Part shown: positions 19,732 through 31,300 of the stretch, piece by piece | How positions within the stretch are numbered: position 1 is the first letter of the stretch | Layout: each line of letters starts with the position of its first letter | From: Endothia cerciana | Taxonomy: Eukaryota > Ascomycota > Sordariomycetes > Diaporthales > Cryphonectriaceae | Assembly (NCBI GenBank): GCA_026119935.1 | Contig: JALRMH010000029.1 | Span: forward strand, 124,001-188,000 | DNA length: 64,000 bases | Direction: 5' to 3' | The notes under the pieces: generated by a model | Database searches by the model: none | What the model was told of the DNA's origin: nothing | The model's input: only the letters and a program-made list of their open reading frames with translations | Translations under genes and position numbers: made by a program

Positions 19732-22345
19732 GGAAGTGAGGGTTGCAGTGAAGGTCACGGCAGGAGCAACTCTTAAGGTTAAGGATGTGTGAGTGAAGGC
19801 ATTCACTATAACCCACAACAGTATTTAACTATTGCCTGTTCCTACCGTTTTCTTCCTCTCGTTCTTTTAGAAGACAGACCACACACGAATAAATAAAACA
19901 GGAACCTGAACAAACAAACATACCCCCTAGTTGCCGCTATATATAGTAGCTACAAGTGTTATTATAACACAGCAAACCAATCTTAGTATCCGAAAGTACT
20001 CAGTATAATTAATAATTAAATCCAAACTATTGACTGCCCAAATAGTCGAAGTATAGTATTGATAGAGAGTATCGACTGCCCGAACAGTTGAAGTATAGTA
20101 CCAAGATTCAATCTAAGTAGCGGCTCGAATATACGTTGCTGTTTGTTGATAATCTGCGGCCGAATAGTTGAAGTACGCTTAGATTATCACTGTGATAACT
20201 TCTTTGTCTTAATTCAGTACTACGAACCAACCGACCGAGGACCACTTCGGAACAAGCGACCAGCCGAACAGTTGAATACGCTGTCGTTTACCCTACCACT
20301 CACTCGATCCAGGATTCCACGTCAAAAATAGTTAGTATTATACTTGTGATTATATCAAAGTATATAAATAATATTAGTGTAAGAGTTACTGTAATTGTTA
20401 ACTCTTGCGCTAAGAAACTGGTTTAATTCTTCTTACTAGCTTGAGTATAAAGGAAGCAAGCACTATTAACAGCAGGCCACTTGTGCTCAGAGTAGGGTAT
20501 AGCTGCTAGACTTGAATAATGGTAGTCTCTGTTTATTACTAGACAGGCTCAACATTCCCCAAATTCAGCTTACTTGGGGTTATTTGGCACATCATAATAC
20601 AAGTCTCGCTTCGCTGAAGTGGAAGCTTAACAGAGAATAAAACCTACAGCGGAGATTTGGCTTTCGCCTGAGTAGCCTGTGGCACTGGCATTGTAGGTGA
20701 AGGGGCTTCTGCCGGATAGAAAGATTGTGAGCTGCGTAGAGGTTTGTAATAATAGTAAAGAAGGTGATAGATCAGTACATCGAGCAGCTTCTGAATGTTG
20801 AGGACGAAGATGTAGAAGAAAGACAGTAAGATGGGATTGCGGGGTCCAGCAGGAGGCGCTTCGTGAGAGCTAAGAGCAGGGCATGGAAATTGCTGCTGTA
20901 ACCGTGGGCCACCAATGAAAGCAGTGCACTTCACTTGCAGCTGAACAGAACTGTTGAGATACGTGGATGCTTCTCACTGGATACCTTTTCCATCCTAACT
21001 TGTATCAGAAAAGACGGGCAGCTGAAATCAAAGGCAGGGTACCTTAGTTCATGTATCTCAATATCAATTTATTATAACCCCTTCTGCCGCACATGTTAGA
21101 CGGAGACAGGTGTAGGTGATTTGTGGTGGCTGTGCATGCTGTGCCACCGCAGCTACTGTTTTCTAATAGACAGCAATGGCAGTGCCGTCGTTGGATCTCA
21201 TGCACAAGGCAGCCAAGTGACTTAACCTGCCACCGAAATGGAGACCATCTCGATTACCAATAAACGACTGTAACGGAATGTGATGGATAAGCCCTTGGTG
21301 CAAGGAACGCCTCCGGGCTTTGACGGCACCTGAGTGCCCCAAAATGGTAACCCATGACGCCGTTCAGGTTTTAGCATTACATGGCGAAAACAGTGAGCTG
21401 CCAGCCCTCCCCCCCCCCCCCCCCCAAAGAAAGCGTCCCCTTCAATCCTTCCTATACGAAAGGCTTATTATATATATACATGGTAGATGCAGGAGAGACC
21501 GATCCAAACTGTCTGGCAAAAATGCGACATGGAGACAATGAATGCTCCTCAGAACTGTATCTCATCCTGAAATCTCCAACCGTTCCGTATATGACTACGC
21601 ACGTCATGACGTCCCAAGGATGAAGGTCATGCCTGACTTACCTTGGAGGGCACCCATGGATCCTGTCCAGAGGTGGCCGCCGTTAGAAGTCAGGCACAGA
21701 GGATGTAGCGACATTGCCACGACCACATGTCTCAACATCCAGATAGTCTCTGAGTGATGTGTTTCATTTCGGGACGAGGCTATCTATTCTCACATTGAAC
21801 AAGCCCGTCCCGTGACAAATACTCTGCATCATGGTTTCGTGCGTGAATGCCTGCCCTCGTAAGAAGCAGCAGATAGCTTCACAGGGTCCCGTCCTTCTGG
21901 AAGGGCCACGGCACCGTTGCTGGCTTATTCTGAGGCTAGTCGTCGCCCCCCGGACAGATAGCCTTCCATGTCCATGCAATCCCTTCCCAGCCCCTGAGAA
22001 ATAGCAGTGCTACCAGAGACGGGCGGCTTCCCCGTGCTCCCTGTCGGACGGCTGTCAGATAAATTCCACTCATTCGATCCTTCCTTACTGCCTTTGTCGC
22101 CTTGGTTGGGCGGTTGCTTTTCCATACGCCGTGCCGATGATTACAACAAAGTACCGTGCAAACCACCTCAGACCATCGCCATAGTAGCGCCTGAGTATAT
22201 CCGCCACTGGTCAAACCCAAAGCCGTGTCATGATCCAACTTTCCTCGACGCGTATCGTGTCCGCCAGGCGCAGTTGGAACCCATCTGCCACAAGCAGCAG
22301 TCCACGGGCCGCTCCCGCTCCCACTTCATCACACGTCTCCCTCGT
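19732..22345. other. AT-rich repeat debris and intergenic region
   Basis: No gene is supported. 19785-19925 begins TGTGAGTGAAGGCATTCAC and could be a solo LTR, but no second copy or target duplication is seen. 20030-20280 carries a repeated 15-mer. 20640-20940 contains a hydrophobic frame on the minus strand without ATG. 21409-21425 is a C run. From about 21300 the composition returns to normal, forming the 3' flank of the RSC gene. Confidence 0.4.
20030..20280 (+). repeat. Dispersed copies of a CCGAACAGTTGAAGTA-like motif
   Basis: Four related copies: ACTGCCCAAATAGTCGAAGT at about 20033, ACTGCCCGAACAGTTGAAGT at about 20075, GGCCGAATAGTTGAAGTA at about 20158 and AGCCGAACAGTTGAATA at about 20262. 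The first two share the flank GTATAGTA. Function is unknown; this is probably repeat-element debris. Confidence 0.65.
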
Positions 22346-22986
22346 CTAAGCAGCCTCCTCGTGTTGCGCGGCCTTTTCCGCCTCCCATGCCTCCTTTGCA
22401 GCGCGAATGGGCGCCAGCTCCTCCTTCATCAACTCATTCTCGCGCTGCATGCCCAGGATCCACTCACCGAGCATCACGCCAGCCGCCGCGCCCAGAGCTC
22501 TCTCGCCCTGCTCCTTCATCTCCTTGTCCCGCGCGGCCTTCTCCGCACGCGCGGCCTTCTCTGCCTCGTCGCGCTCCTCCCGCGCTCGCTTCCTCTTCGC
22601 CCGGTGCTCCTCCAGGCCGGAGAGGTACCGCACGCTGTGGCCGAGGGTCGCGCTCTCTTCTGCCACGCCGGGATGGGGTCGGTTCAGAGGTGGCGCCGTG
22701 AAGAACAGGACCTGGCCCTTCTCGTCGGTCTGGTACTGCTCGCGGATCTCGACTGGGATCTGCGCGTCCAGGTCGCGGAGCGTGTAGACCTCGACCTGCC
22801 TAGGCGGGTTGTAAGCATTCGCGTTGGCGTGCGGGATCGCAGTGTTGCTAGGGGTGGGAGCCATTGGCATGCGCGGCTGCGGCACCGGAGCTGCTTGTGG
22901 GTGACTGAAGGGTGTAGAGTGGAAGGAGTTGGGAATGTGGTGGTGATGGCCACCAGACGAGACAGGACTTGGCACGAAGTGAGGTT

Positions 22987-23017
<31 letters not shown>

Positions 23018-25760
23018 TGGCTGGTGATTGTAAACCGGGTGCTGTTGTGGGGCGAAGTGAGGGCTCGGTGCGGCATGTGCGGGTGAAGGCAGTGAATGTT
23101 GCTGCTGTTGCATCGACGGGTGTGGAATTGAGCTGGGGTGGGTTGGTCCAAGGGACCGTTGTTGATGATGCGGCGCAAAATGGGCCTGGAAATGATGCGC
23201 ATGTGCAGGAGAAGGTGAAGGTGCCGGGCCCGTCACGCCGGGATGAAAAGCGGTCGAGGCAGGAGGCATCGGCATAGATTGTCGACGAGTCGGGTCCGCG
23301 GCCATGGACGGTAGTGGGACCAAAGGTGGCTCTGGGGTGGGCTCAGGCGAAGGGGAATCCTAGCACAGGGATCCAGTCGTCAGTTTCGCTTGCGGACACA
23401 TAGCTTCGTCGCAAGGTGTAATCAGGGCATCGGTCTGTTCCCGGGGGCGCAGGGATGGGATCAGGGAGATTTTGTGTAAAGGAGGGGCAGGTTAAGCGAA
23501 TCTGACACGATAAGAGATTGTGGCTGAACTATGACAGCCTTGTGAAGGGAGTTTGCCCGGTACGGGGCGCCGGGTGCGACTCGGTGCAAGATCGTAGTCC
23601 TGGAGTAAGGGGGTGGTGGGAGGGAAAGGTGAAGAAAGGATCTGCAACTGATGTAGACGCCGACACAGGACGTTCGAATTAATAAACAAACAGAGACCAT
23701 GACTTACATTGGGCTCTCGGGGTCGCATGTGCACACCACCAATAACAGGCGGTGCGTCTTTGTGACCCCAGTTGGGCTTTGGCAGGGGATCTGACTCTTT
23801 GGCATCCGGTGCGAGCAGGTGAGCAATTGGGGTCGGCTCCTTTTTCAGCTTGCGCGGGATGTCAAACAGATCCATCTCGTAGTCCCTCTCGCGTACCTCA
23901 TCAGGCAGGCAGCTCGTCCAAGTCTTGATCCGGTTGAATGTATACCTCTCCTCGTTGTAACGAGCCTCACAGACGTAAACCTCCTTATCTCGAGGGAAGC
24001 CTCGTGGGCGGCCTTTGTGGTACCGGGTATGAAACATCACAAAGCAGCGATCCACAATGTCATCAACGAAGTGGTCGCGATACTGACCCGTCTTCATGAC
24101 CTCATTCTTGTAAAAGCGCTTTGAGACGCGGTGAACCGTCTGTTCGGGGCGATAATACCAGCAGGCATTGATCCATTTCTTGGCAGCCTCGTCCTGCCAG
24201 AGACGATAAATCTGCGCCACGATCGGCTTCTGCAGGTCATTCGGGTTGCGGATATGGATCCAATCACCTTGGCATGCAAACTTTAGTAAGGGGCGCGGCA
24301 AGATCTTGGGGCCGCGATCCTTCTACTCACCAACTCTCCACGTCTCGCCATTGTGCTCGACCTCTGACAGCGGCAGCTTGCCCTCCTCGTCCCGGAAGGC
24401 CTCATCAGACTTGGCCTTCTCTTGCGCTACCAGACGACGCGCTTCCTTCTGCAGCTCGACTGCGTCATCGAAGATGTCGCTGCCCTCCTCGTTGTACTGC
24501 ATGGCGTTGTCGAACATGAGCTCGAGGTCAGCAAGCACCTCGTCAACATTGCGGTACTTCTTGCGCTTCGCATTGCGCTTGATCTGGTCGAGAGCGATGG
24601 GATTTTGAATCGCCTGATAGTACTCCTTGTTCAGCTGTTTGTCGGGCAGCCTCTCGAACGGCAGGATGCGCAGATCTCCGTCGTCGTTTCTTGGCTTCCT
24701 GAGGCCTTTCAGGATGGCATTGATGCGGGCCTCTGTCGGTGTGAAGACTTTTGGTGGGCGGCCGCGCTTTTTGACGTAGTCTTCATCTCCATCGTCATCC
24801 TTTCTGGAGGTGCGGCCTCGCCTGCGGTTCCGACGGCGGCCGCCTTCATCATCTGAGTCGTCGTCCTCTTCGTCCTCCTCCTCCTCGTCCTCCTCTTCGT
24901 CCTCATCCTCTCCCTCCTCGTCTTCGCCGGGGGGGGGGGAGTCTTCGACAGGAGGCAGCTCGCCAAGATCTGGAAGCACGGCCTCCTCGGCTTGGATGGC
25001 GCCCTCATCAACTAGCTGCTGCAGTTTGTCCTTGAAGACCTCACGCAGTCGGACAGCCTCTCCAAAAATGGGCGCAGATGGTCTGTTGTAGACTTGTGCA
25101 TTGTGGCAGATCTGAGCGACATCATGAACGAATTCTGAAAATTTGAGGTAGGTCTTCTTGAGGAGTTTTTGCTGGCTTCTTGTCAGATTCATGCATACCC
25201 GTCGACCAATCCACAGTGGCTTACCCGAATGGTACTGAATGCCATCGCATTTGAGATGACCTCATAGTAATCCGGCAAATCATTCTTCTTCGGAAGACGC
25301 TGAAAGCCTGCAGCAAGCAACTCGTCACTGCAAGAAGTGTCAACACGTGCCCGCAACAGCGGCTGCGGATATCTGCAATGGACACTCACCTCTCTTCGTA
25401 GTCGCAGAGGTACCTGGATGTGGTTTCGATGAGCTGCAGCAGTCGCTTGTGCGGAGTGTCAGGCCCTCTGCGTCGTCCGGGTCGCGCTGCCGAGGTCTCC
25501 GCGACATCATCTTCATCCGCCTCGCCATCGGCGTCAGCCTCACCATCCCCGTCCGCGTCTGCGTCCGGGTCCGGGTCCGGGTCCGCATCTGCACCCACCG
25601 GACTGTCCCCAGTGGCATGCGCACTGGTGTCAGCCCCGGCATTGGTGTCTTCGACAACGCCATTCGTGTCGCCTGGCACATCTTCCATGTTGACATCCTT
25701 GTCACCCTTAGCTTCGATGGAGTCGCGAACCATTATCTCGTCTCCGGAACGCGGTGCCAT
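22346..25760 (-). CDS. RSC1: RSC chromatin-remodelling subunit, double bromodomain + BAH (Rsc1/Rsc2-type)
   Basis: Five exons: 25760-25390, 25327-25225, 25171-24331, 24267-23708 and 23359-22346, giving 962 residues. Introns are 62, 53, 63 and 347-348 bp with GTRAGY donors. Domain order is an Asp/Ala-rich N-terminus, then bromodomain 1 (about 105-205; PDYYEVISNAMAFSTIR, AQICHNAQVYNRP). An acidic run (about 241-267) and an AT-hook-like KKRGRPPK (292-299) follow, then bromodomain 2 (about 306-400; YYQAIQNPIALDQIK, LMFDNAMQYNEEGS). A BAH domain follows (about 437-550; VGDWIHIRNPND, IYRLWQD, ACWYYRPEQT, RFYKNEV). The C-terminus is His/Pro/Gln-rich with a 12-Gln run and ends in a coiled-coil-like Ala/Glu/Arg segment. 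This matches Rsc1/Rsc2 of the RSC SWI/SNF-type nucleosome remodeller, where bromodomains bind acetyl-lysine. The first in-frame ATG is at 25760. Whether it is orthologous to RSC1 or RSC2 cannot be split, since filamentous fungi normally carry one. Confidence 0.93.
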
Positions 25761-27507
25761 TGTCAAGAGATTGTCGGGACAATTGTCGTGGCCGTCTTCT
25801 TCTTCATCAAATCCCGACGATCGCAATACCCTGTTTCGTCTGAGCCTTCGTCTCCAGTGTCCTCGGCCTCCTTTGGTCTGGGATCTGCCTTCCGTGGGCC
25901 CTCCCGTGTTGTCTGTCGGTTGTCGGGGTCGAATGCGCAAGACGAGGTCGCGGAAGGTTTCGCAAGAGATCTGTGATGTTTTCAGAACTTCTACTGTGTT
26001 GTGGACCACACAATTGGAACAGCCTATCGCGAGTATTGGTGTTGAAGCACGTCTGTAGCTGTTGCGACACACAGCTTGGCCTGGCACAGATCGAGTCGCA
26101 AGTTACAGCGCATGATGGGTCTACACTGTACATGCCGGAGATAGAAGAGGATTGCAAGAGGAGACCACGTACCCTTGAAACTTCGACGCTTCTTACGTGG
26201 CTTATGAAGCGATCGTGGTTGCTACCGGCACTCACGCGTCAGGTCTCGAGACGGCGTTGCGCGCGCCGAGCTTGTTTTCGACCTCGAAGTCGTCCCGTAA
26301 CGGTTGATGATACGATACTCAGGATCTCCGGAGGTAGTGGAGAACAGTCCTGCAGGACGCACAAGAGATTGTTCTTGAGAATCGCACCCAAATCCACCAA
26401 CAAAGTCGCAGCACTCCCCGACGTGATTGTTCCTCGACAAAAAGGTGGCTGTCGCTCTCCGCCGGAAGTACGCGCTCGTCGAGAAGAGGGCCCACAGGCT
26501 GGGGGAGCTCCCCACCCCCCCATCACCCATCGTCCCCCAATCCCCCCAGCAGGGGCACCTCAGCTACAGCACTCTAACCCCACAAACCCTGGCCTGCCGT
26601 CCCGCGGCAGGCTAGCGAACTCCATTTTCTCTGAGGCCTGTCCAGGCAGGTGGGGTCACAGACAGCTGTGCAGCCCAGAGGGTGGCTGCCACACGCTACT
26701 ACAGTCCATGCAGCTAGCGCACCTGACTTGGACCCTGTGATCGCCTTGATTTGCCTGGTGAACAGGGTGAGCGTGGGTGAGGACAGGGTGGCGGCTATTC
26801 CCGAACCTTCCTACCTGGAATTATCTGTTTAGAGGGACATCCGGATTCCGATATCAGAGCAGGTGGAAATCAATTTGTGATCCAGACAACCACTCCACAC
26901 ACCCCACGTCACCACTGCTCTGCAGTCATACTGCGGTAGAGAATACGCCAGAGAGAAGTCCAGGCTCAGTCAACTGCGACAAATACTGAGGGACAGGGGA
27001 CGACTTATACAAAACGCCGCCTTTAATAAACCTGGCAGGGGAACAGATTGTTAAGCGGACCGGCCCTCGCGCAACAATCTTTGAGTAACGTGGCTTCTCG
27101 CTTGGAAGCCTCGAAAACAACAAGAGACCACCACTGAGCAGGTTTGCTTTGGAGCTTGGGGCTCTAATTCAAACCAGAAGTTATTTCAGGGAGGGCCAAA
27201 ATTGCAGAAGTGGACTTTCGTTTCCTGGATCTGGCTACGGCGCTGGCCTGAGAAGTCCACACAGGCTGAGAGATTCTCGTGGCCTACTTGCATCCACATG
27301 CGCTGACGAACAGTGATCGCACCCGTCACACACACACACTGAGGGTCCAGTCTCTAGGAGTGATAGCCTGGAAGGGGGGACCCAGGTGGCCTGCTCGGGC
27401 ACCCGCTCATATCAACTTGGTCTTTGTGACCTCTTTTGAATACGCTCTCTTCGAGGGGAGACACAGCATTGTCACACAGCATTTCTGCCTCACCAGATAT
27501 TACAGCA
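25761..27507. promoter_or_regulatory. Divergent intergenic region RSC1 / OTU1
   Basis: About 1.75 kb between two divergently transcribed housekeeping genes, with no recognisable coding sequence. It must hold both promoters and long leaders; no specific site can be named. Confidence 0.5.
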
Positions 27508-28575
27508 ATGTCAGATATCCGCTTCCGAGTGCGCGGGCCCGGATGGGTGGAGACGGTGACAGCAACACCAGACTGGACAATTCAGAAATTGCTGCATCAC
27601 CTGAAGGAGAAGCAGGGCGCGGAGCCGTCAGCGCTCAAATATGGCTGGCCCCTGAAGACCATCGACCTCAGCGATACAAACGCACTAATAGAGCCGTTGA
27701 GCCTCAAGGGAGAAGCTATCACCTTCGTGCCCGAGGAGTCTCAAGAAGAGCCCGCCGCACCTGAGGTTCCTGTCGCCAGCAAACCCGAATTTAAGCCCAA
27801 GAAAGTTGAGCCAGACGCAACGGTAATAGAGTGGCCTGAAAAGGACGGCTACCTGGGCAAGTCGTCCCCATGCACTTACCTATTATTGACTGTGAGTCGC
27901 CACTAACGACCACACCACAGCGCTACGCGTCATGCCAGACGACAACTCCTGCATGTTCACCGCTTTCGGTGGCGTGCTTCAGCGGGCAGACCCAGCGTCT
28001 ACACTGCGGCGAGAGGTCGCTGATTACATCCTCGCTCACCCAGACAAGTTCAACCAGGTCGTCCTGGAGATGGACCCACAAAGATACGCACGTCTCATCC
28101 AGGATCCCGACCGCTGGGGCGGCGCCATCGAGTTGTCAATTCTTTCCGATATATATGACATGGAGATCTGTTCCGTGGACGTGAAGGTACTCTACCGCAA
28201 CCCCTCCCCCGATGCCCCCCAAGCTGACTCGTACCATAGACCCAACGCATGGATCGCTACGGCGAATCCAAATCCACGCGCTGCCTTCTCCTCTACTCGG
28301 GCATCCACTACGACCGTATCGCCTTCACGATGGACCTCAGCCTGCCCGTTGACTTCGACGAGGTCAAATGGGAGACGCACGATGACGCCGTCCTCTTCAT
28401 GGCGCAGAAGCTGGCAAAGCAGCTCAAGGATCAGCACTATTTCACCGATACTACCGACTTCGTGCTACGGTGCGATGTACCGGATTGCGGATGGATCGGA
28501 GCCGGGATGGCAGAGGCGAGTAAGCATATGAAGGAGACGGGACACTCGGCGCTGAGTGAGATGGAAATCACCTAA
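27508..28575 (+). CDS. OTU1: OTU1/YOD1-type ubiquitin thioesterase
   Basis: Exons 27508-27856, 27921-28186 and 28240-28575 give 316 residues. A ubiquitin-like UBX-type domain (about 1-80; MSDIRFRVRGPG, PSALKYGWP) is followed by an OTU cysteine protease domain with the catalytic loop MPDDNSCMF (Cys about 127, Asp about 124) and catalytic His in SGIHYDRI (about 228). A C-terminal C2H2 zinc finger follows (CDVPDCGW...HMKETGH, about 285-311). This is the exact architecture of Otu1/YOD1, a deubiquitinase that works with the Cdc48/p97 segregase in ER-associated degradation. The first intron needs a GC donor (G|GCAAGT...CACAG) to join ...DGYL to A-LRVMPDD; the second is ordinary (GTACTC...CATAG). 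The protein is intact and of usual length. Confidence 0.93.
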
Positions 28576-28982
28576 GTCTGATCTCCGGTACCATGGTGGT
28601 GGGATTGACCTGCAGACAAGGAGATAACATATTTCTGGGCCACCTTGATTGACTTGTGCAAACTCTTCTCTCCTCCACACTGATAAACCAATGCTTGCTG
28701 GTACCCGTTCCTGAGCCGACTTTGTGGTTGCAGGCTAATACTGGCTATGTGCCATGACTGAAATGGTGCGACCTTTGGGCGAGAAGCATGGCTAGATACG
28801 CTGGGATGGTGATCCGATACTCCCTAGGAATGCCGCGCCATGTCAGGAACTGCTTGAATTCCTTCACGATGACCAAGCCCCTGTGTTCACATTCTCGGGG
28901 CCCATCAACCATGTCATATTGGTCGCTTCAACTAGCTACCCACAAACCACATCGCCCTCGGTTTTCGACTAGATGGGTTGCC
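28576..28982. other. Convergent 3' intergenic region
   Basis: 3' flanks of OTU1 (plus) and formamidase (minus), which converge here. Nothing else is seen. Confidence 0.5.
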
Positions 28983-30702
28983 TCACGACTTATAGGTCAG
29001 GCCGCCACCATAGCTGTGCTCGCTATTCTTCCCCCCAGCCGTGACCTTGCCCTCCTTAGCACCCGTCTCGAACGCACACGTCCCCATGTCCAGCTTCTTG
29101 GCGGGGCCGCTGGGCGAGATGTCAAAGTCGAAGATGTCGATCGGCAGGCCGAGCGTGGTGCAGGCGTTCGGGATATCCACGATACCCGCGACGTGGCCCT
29201 GGACGGGCGCGCACGACAGCAGCAGGTAGATCTGGTAGTCGCTGTAGCCGAACCGGCGTAGATACTCGATGACGCCTGGCGAGAGAGGTCAGCCAACCAA
29301 CACGGCGAGACAGGGAAAGAGTGCCACGGCAATATGAAGAGTGGAGACGAGGGCCCCTGGGGAAGGGGGGTAAGGGACACGCACGCAGGATCGTCTGCCG
29401 ATAGGCAACCGTCACATCCATATAATGCTGCTTGCCGTGCTCGTCGACGCTGAACCCCTCAAAGTAGATGTGCCTTCCCGGCCCGAAGTGCGGCTCCACG
29501 GGCCCTGGCACGTAGATGGGCGACCTCATCCCCAGGTCCGCCATCCCGTTCTTGAGCACCTTGAAGTTGATCGTGATGACCCCGGCCATCTCGATGGCCC
29601 CGCAGAACGAGATCTCCCCGTCGCCCTGCGAGAAGTGCAGGTCCCCCACCGAGAACTTGGCCCCCGCCACGTGGACGGGGAGGTACACCTTGCTCCCGCG
29701 CGACAGGTTCTTGATGTCGCAGTTGCCGCCGTGCTCCGGCCGCCCGGGGACCGTGCGCGCGCCCTCCCGGCCGACCCTCTCGGCCAGTGCCGCCTCGGCG
29801 GAGCCCGCGTGGGCCGACTGCGGCAGCGGCGGCAGCGCGACGTCGCGGTCCTCGAGCCTGGACGCCGCGATCAGCTCGCCCTCGCGCCTGTTCCACGTCG
29901 CGAGGACCTCGGCCGAGGGCGCGCACCCCAGGATCCCCGGGTGGATGAGGCCGGCGAACTTGACGTGCGGGATGTGGCGCGAGGTGCAGTAGATGCCCTC
30001 GAAGTCCCAGATCGCCTTGGCGCTGTACCGGGCGAGCAGATGTCAACACTGGACTTGAGAGAGGGTGGGGTGGGAGAGGGCGAAGAGAAGGACAAAGGAG
30101 GTGGTGAGGATTGTAGGAGGTGGGAGGATGAGGAACTCACGCCGATGGGTAGATCTCATCTAGGAACCCGCCGCCGTTCTCCTTCGCGAAGACACCCGTG
30201 AATCCCCACGGCTGGTCCTGGAACGGCTGCACGTCCATGATCTCCACCAGCAGCACATCGCCAGGCTGAGCGCCCTCGACGTCGAAGGGCCCGCTGAGGT
30301 AGTGTATTTGGGTCAGGTCGACATTTTTCACGTCGTCGGCGGAGTCGTTGTTCTTGATCTGCCCGCCAGTCCTACGCGCCACGCCAGGTCAGTAACCGCA
30401 GTCCTGGGGCGAGGAGAAGCACGGATCCGACGTACCAGTCAAGACACTCGATCTTGACGGTCTCACCATCTTTGATGCTTGCCGCGGAGGGAACTGATCT
30501 TGGGTCAACGGATTTTCAGGTCTCATGGGCTCCGCTTAGGCAACATACTGTCCGGGTGCCATCTGTTCTGTGGGGGGTCAGTTCAAGCTTTCAGCAAGTT
30601 GCTCGAGGCGATTCGATAGGCTTGACGTACGTGAAGGTATGGCTGGTCCTTGGCCGGCTTGTCGAAGCTGACCTTGCAGACGGTTCTAATCTCACCGGGC
30701 AT
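28983..30702 (-). CDS. Formamidase (FmdA/AmdA family)
   Basis: Six exons: 30702-30631, 30567-30549 (only 19 nt), 30493-30436, 30371-30141, 30022-29385 and 29275-28983, for 436 residues. The product belongs to the acetamidase/formamidase family, which hydrolyses formamide to formate and ammonia in the cytosol. Recognisable blocks: MPGEIRTVCKVSFDKPAKDQ, NRWHPDIPSAASIKDGETVK, LDWTGGQIKNNDSADDVKN, VDLTQIHYLSGPF, GDVLLVEIMDVQPF, WGFTGVFAKENGGGFLDE, HPGILGCAPS, HGGNCDIKNL, KVYLPVHVAGAKFSVGDLH, GDGEISFCGAIEM and PIDIFDFDISP. All splice junctions preserve frame. Length is slightly above the usual 410-415 because of a long loop (about 230-270). The gene is typical of nitrogen-scavenging fungi, and nitrogen-catabolite control is likely by analogy only. 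Confidence 0.93.
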
Positions 30703-31300
30703 TTTCACAGGCAATAATCCCAGAAGTATACAGATGTAGAGTCTTACAGAATTCGTCAATTCTTCAGCAACATTTGTGCCACAGTTCTAGAGCCTTATGA
30801 GGTCTCACGAAGGAAGGGCCCATGAGATATGTATCCCGCCTCAAGAAGCTACCCCGCATGTGGGTGCGGCAGTGAGCCGCACTCGGACGAGACCACAACT
30901 CTATGGACGACGTAATGAAGCTCCGTCTGCCCGCCCCAGTACCCGCCCGTTATCAAGGCAAGCTGTCTACATGCGTTGAGAGGGCGTAGAAGATCTGTGC
31001 CTAGGTGTGTTTCTTATCTTGAAGCCAAGTGCCCAATCCCGGTCCTGGCCGCGCCTTGCGGCCGGGACATCCCAACGTCTCCACCTCTCCGCAGATAAGG
31101 TGCATCTGGGGACGACGGTCGGATTTCGGAAAGGGGAATCCCCTATCAATATAAAGTATGTCAGGCAGCCGGCAAATCGAAAGCTGACAACACGAGTTTC
31201 TGTTATGGGTTGTCGACCCCGATGGTCAGGAACAGCCTCCAAAATCCTCCCTGGGCGTGGACAGACATTGCATGCTGGCTCCAAGCGTCGCCGGCGCCAA
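30703..31300. other. Intergenic region
   Basis: 5' flank of the formamidase gene and 3' flank of the UsgS-like gene. No recognisable gene. Confidence 0.5.

Noticed and set aside
19785..19925. Possible solo LTR starting TGTGAGTGAAGG
   Set aside because: No second copy, no target duplication and uncertain end; only noted in the region description.
20644..20934. Hydrophobic 96-codon frame on the minus strand
   Set aside because: No ATG, no family motif, and it lies in repeat debris.
22007..23086. 359-codon frame on the plus strand
   Set aside because: It is the antisense shadow of the Gln/His-rich last exon of the RSC gene.
29425..30201. Long plus-strand frame over the formamidase gene
   Set aside because: Antisense shadow of GC-rich coding sequence; the minus strand gives the recognised enzyme.
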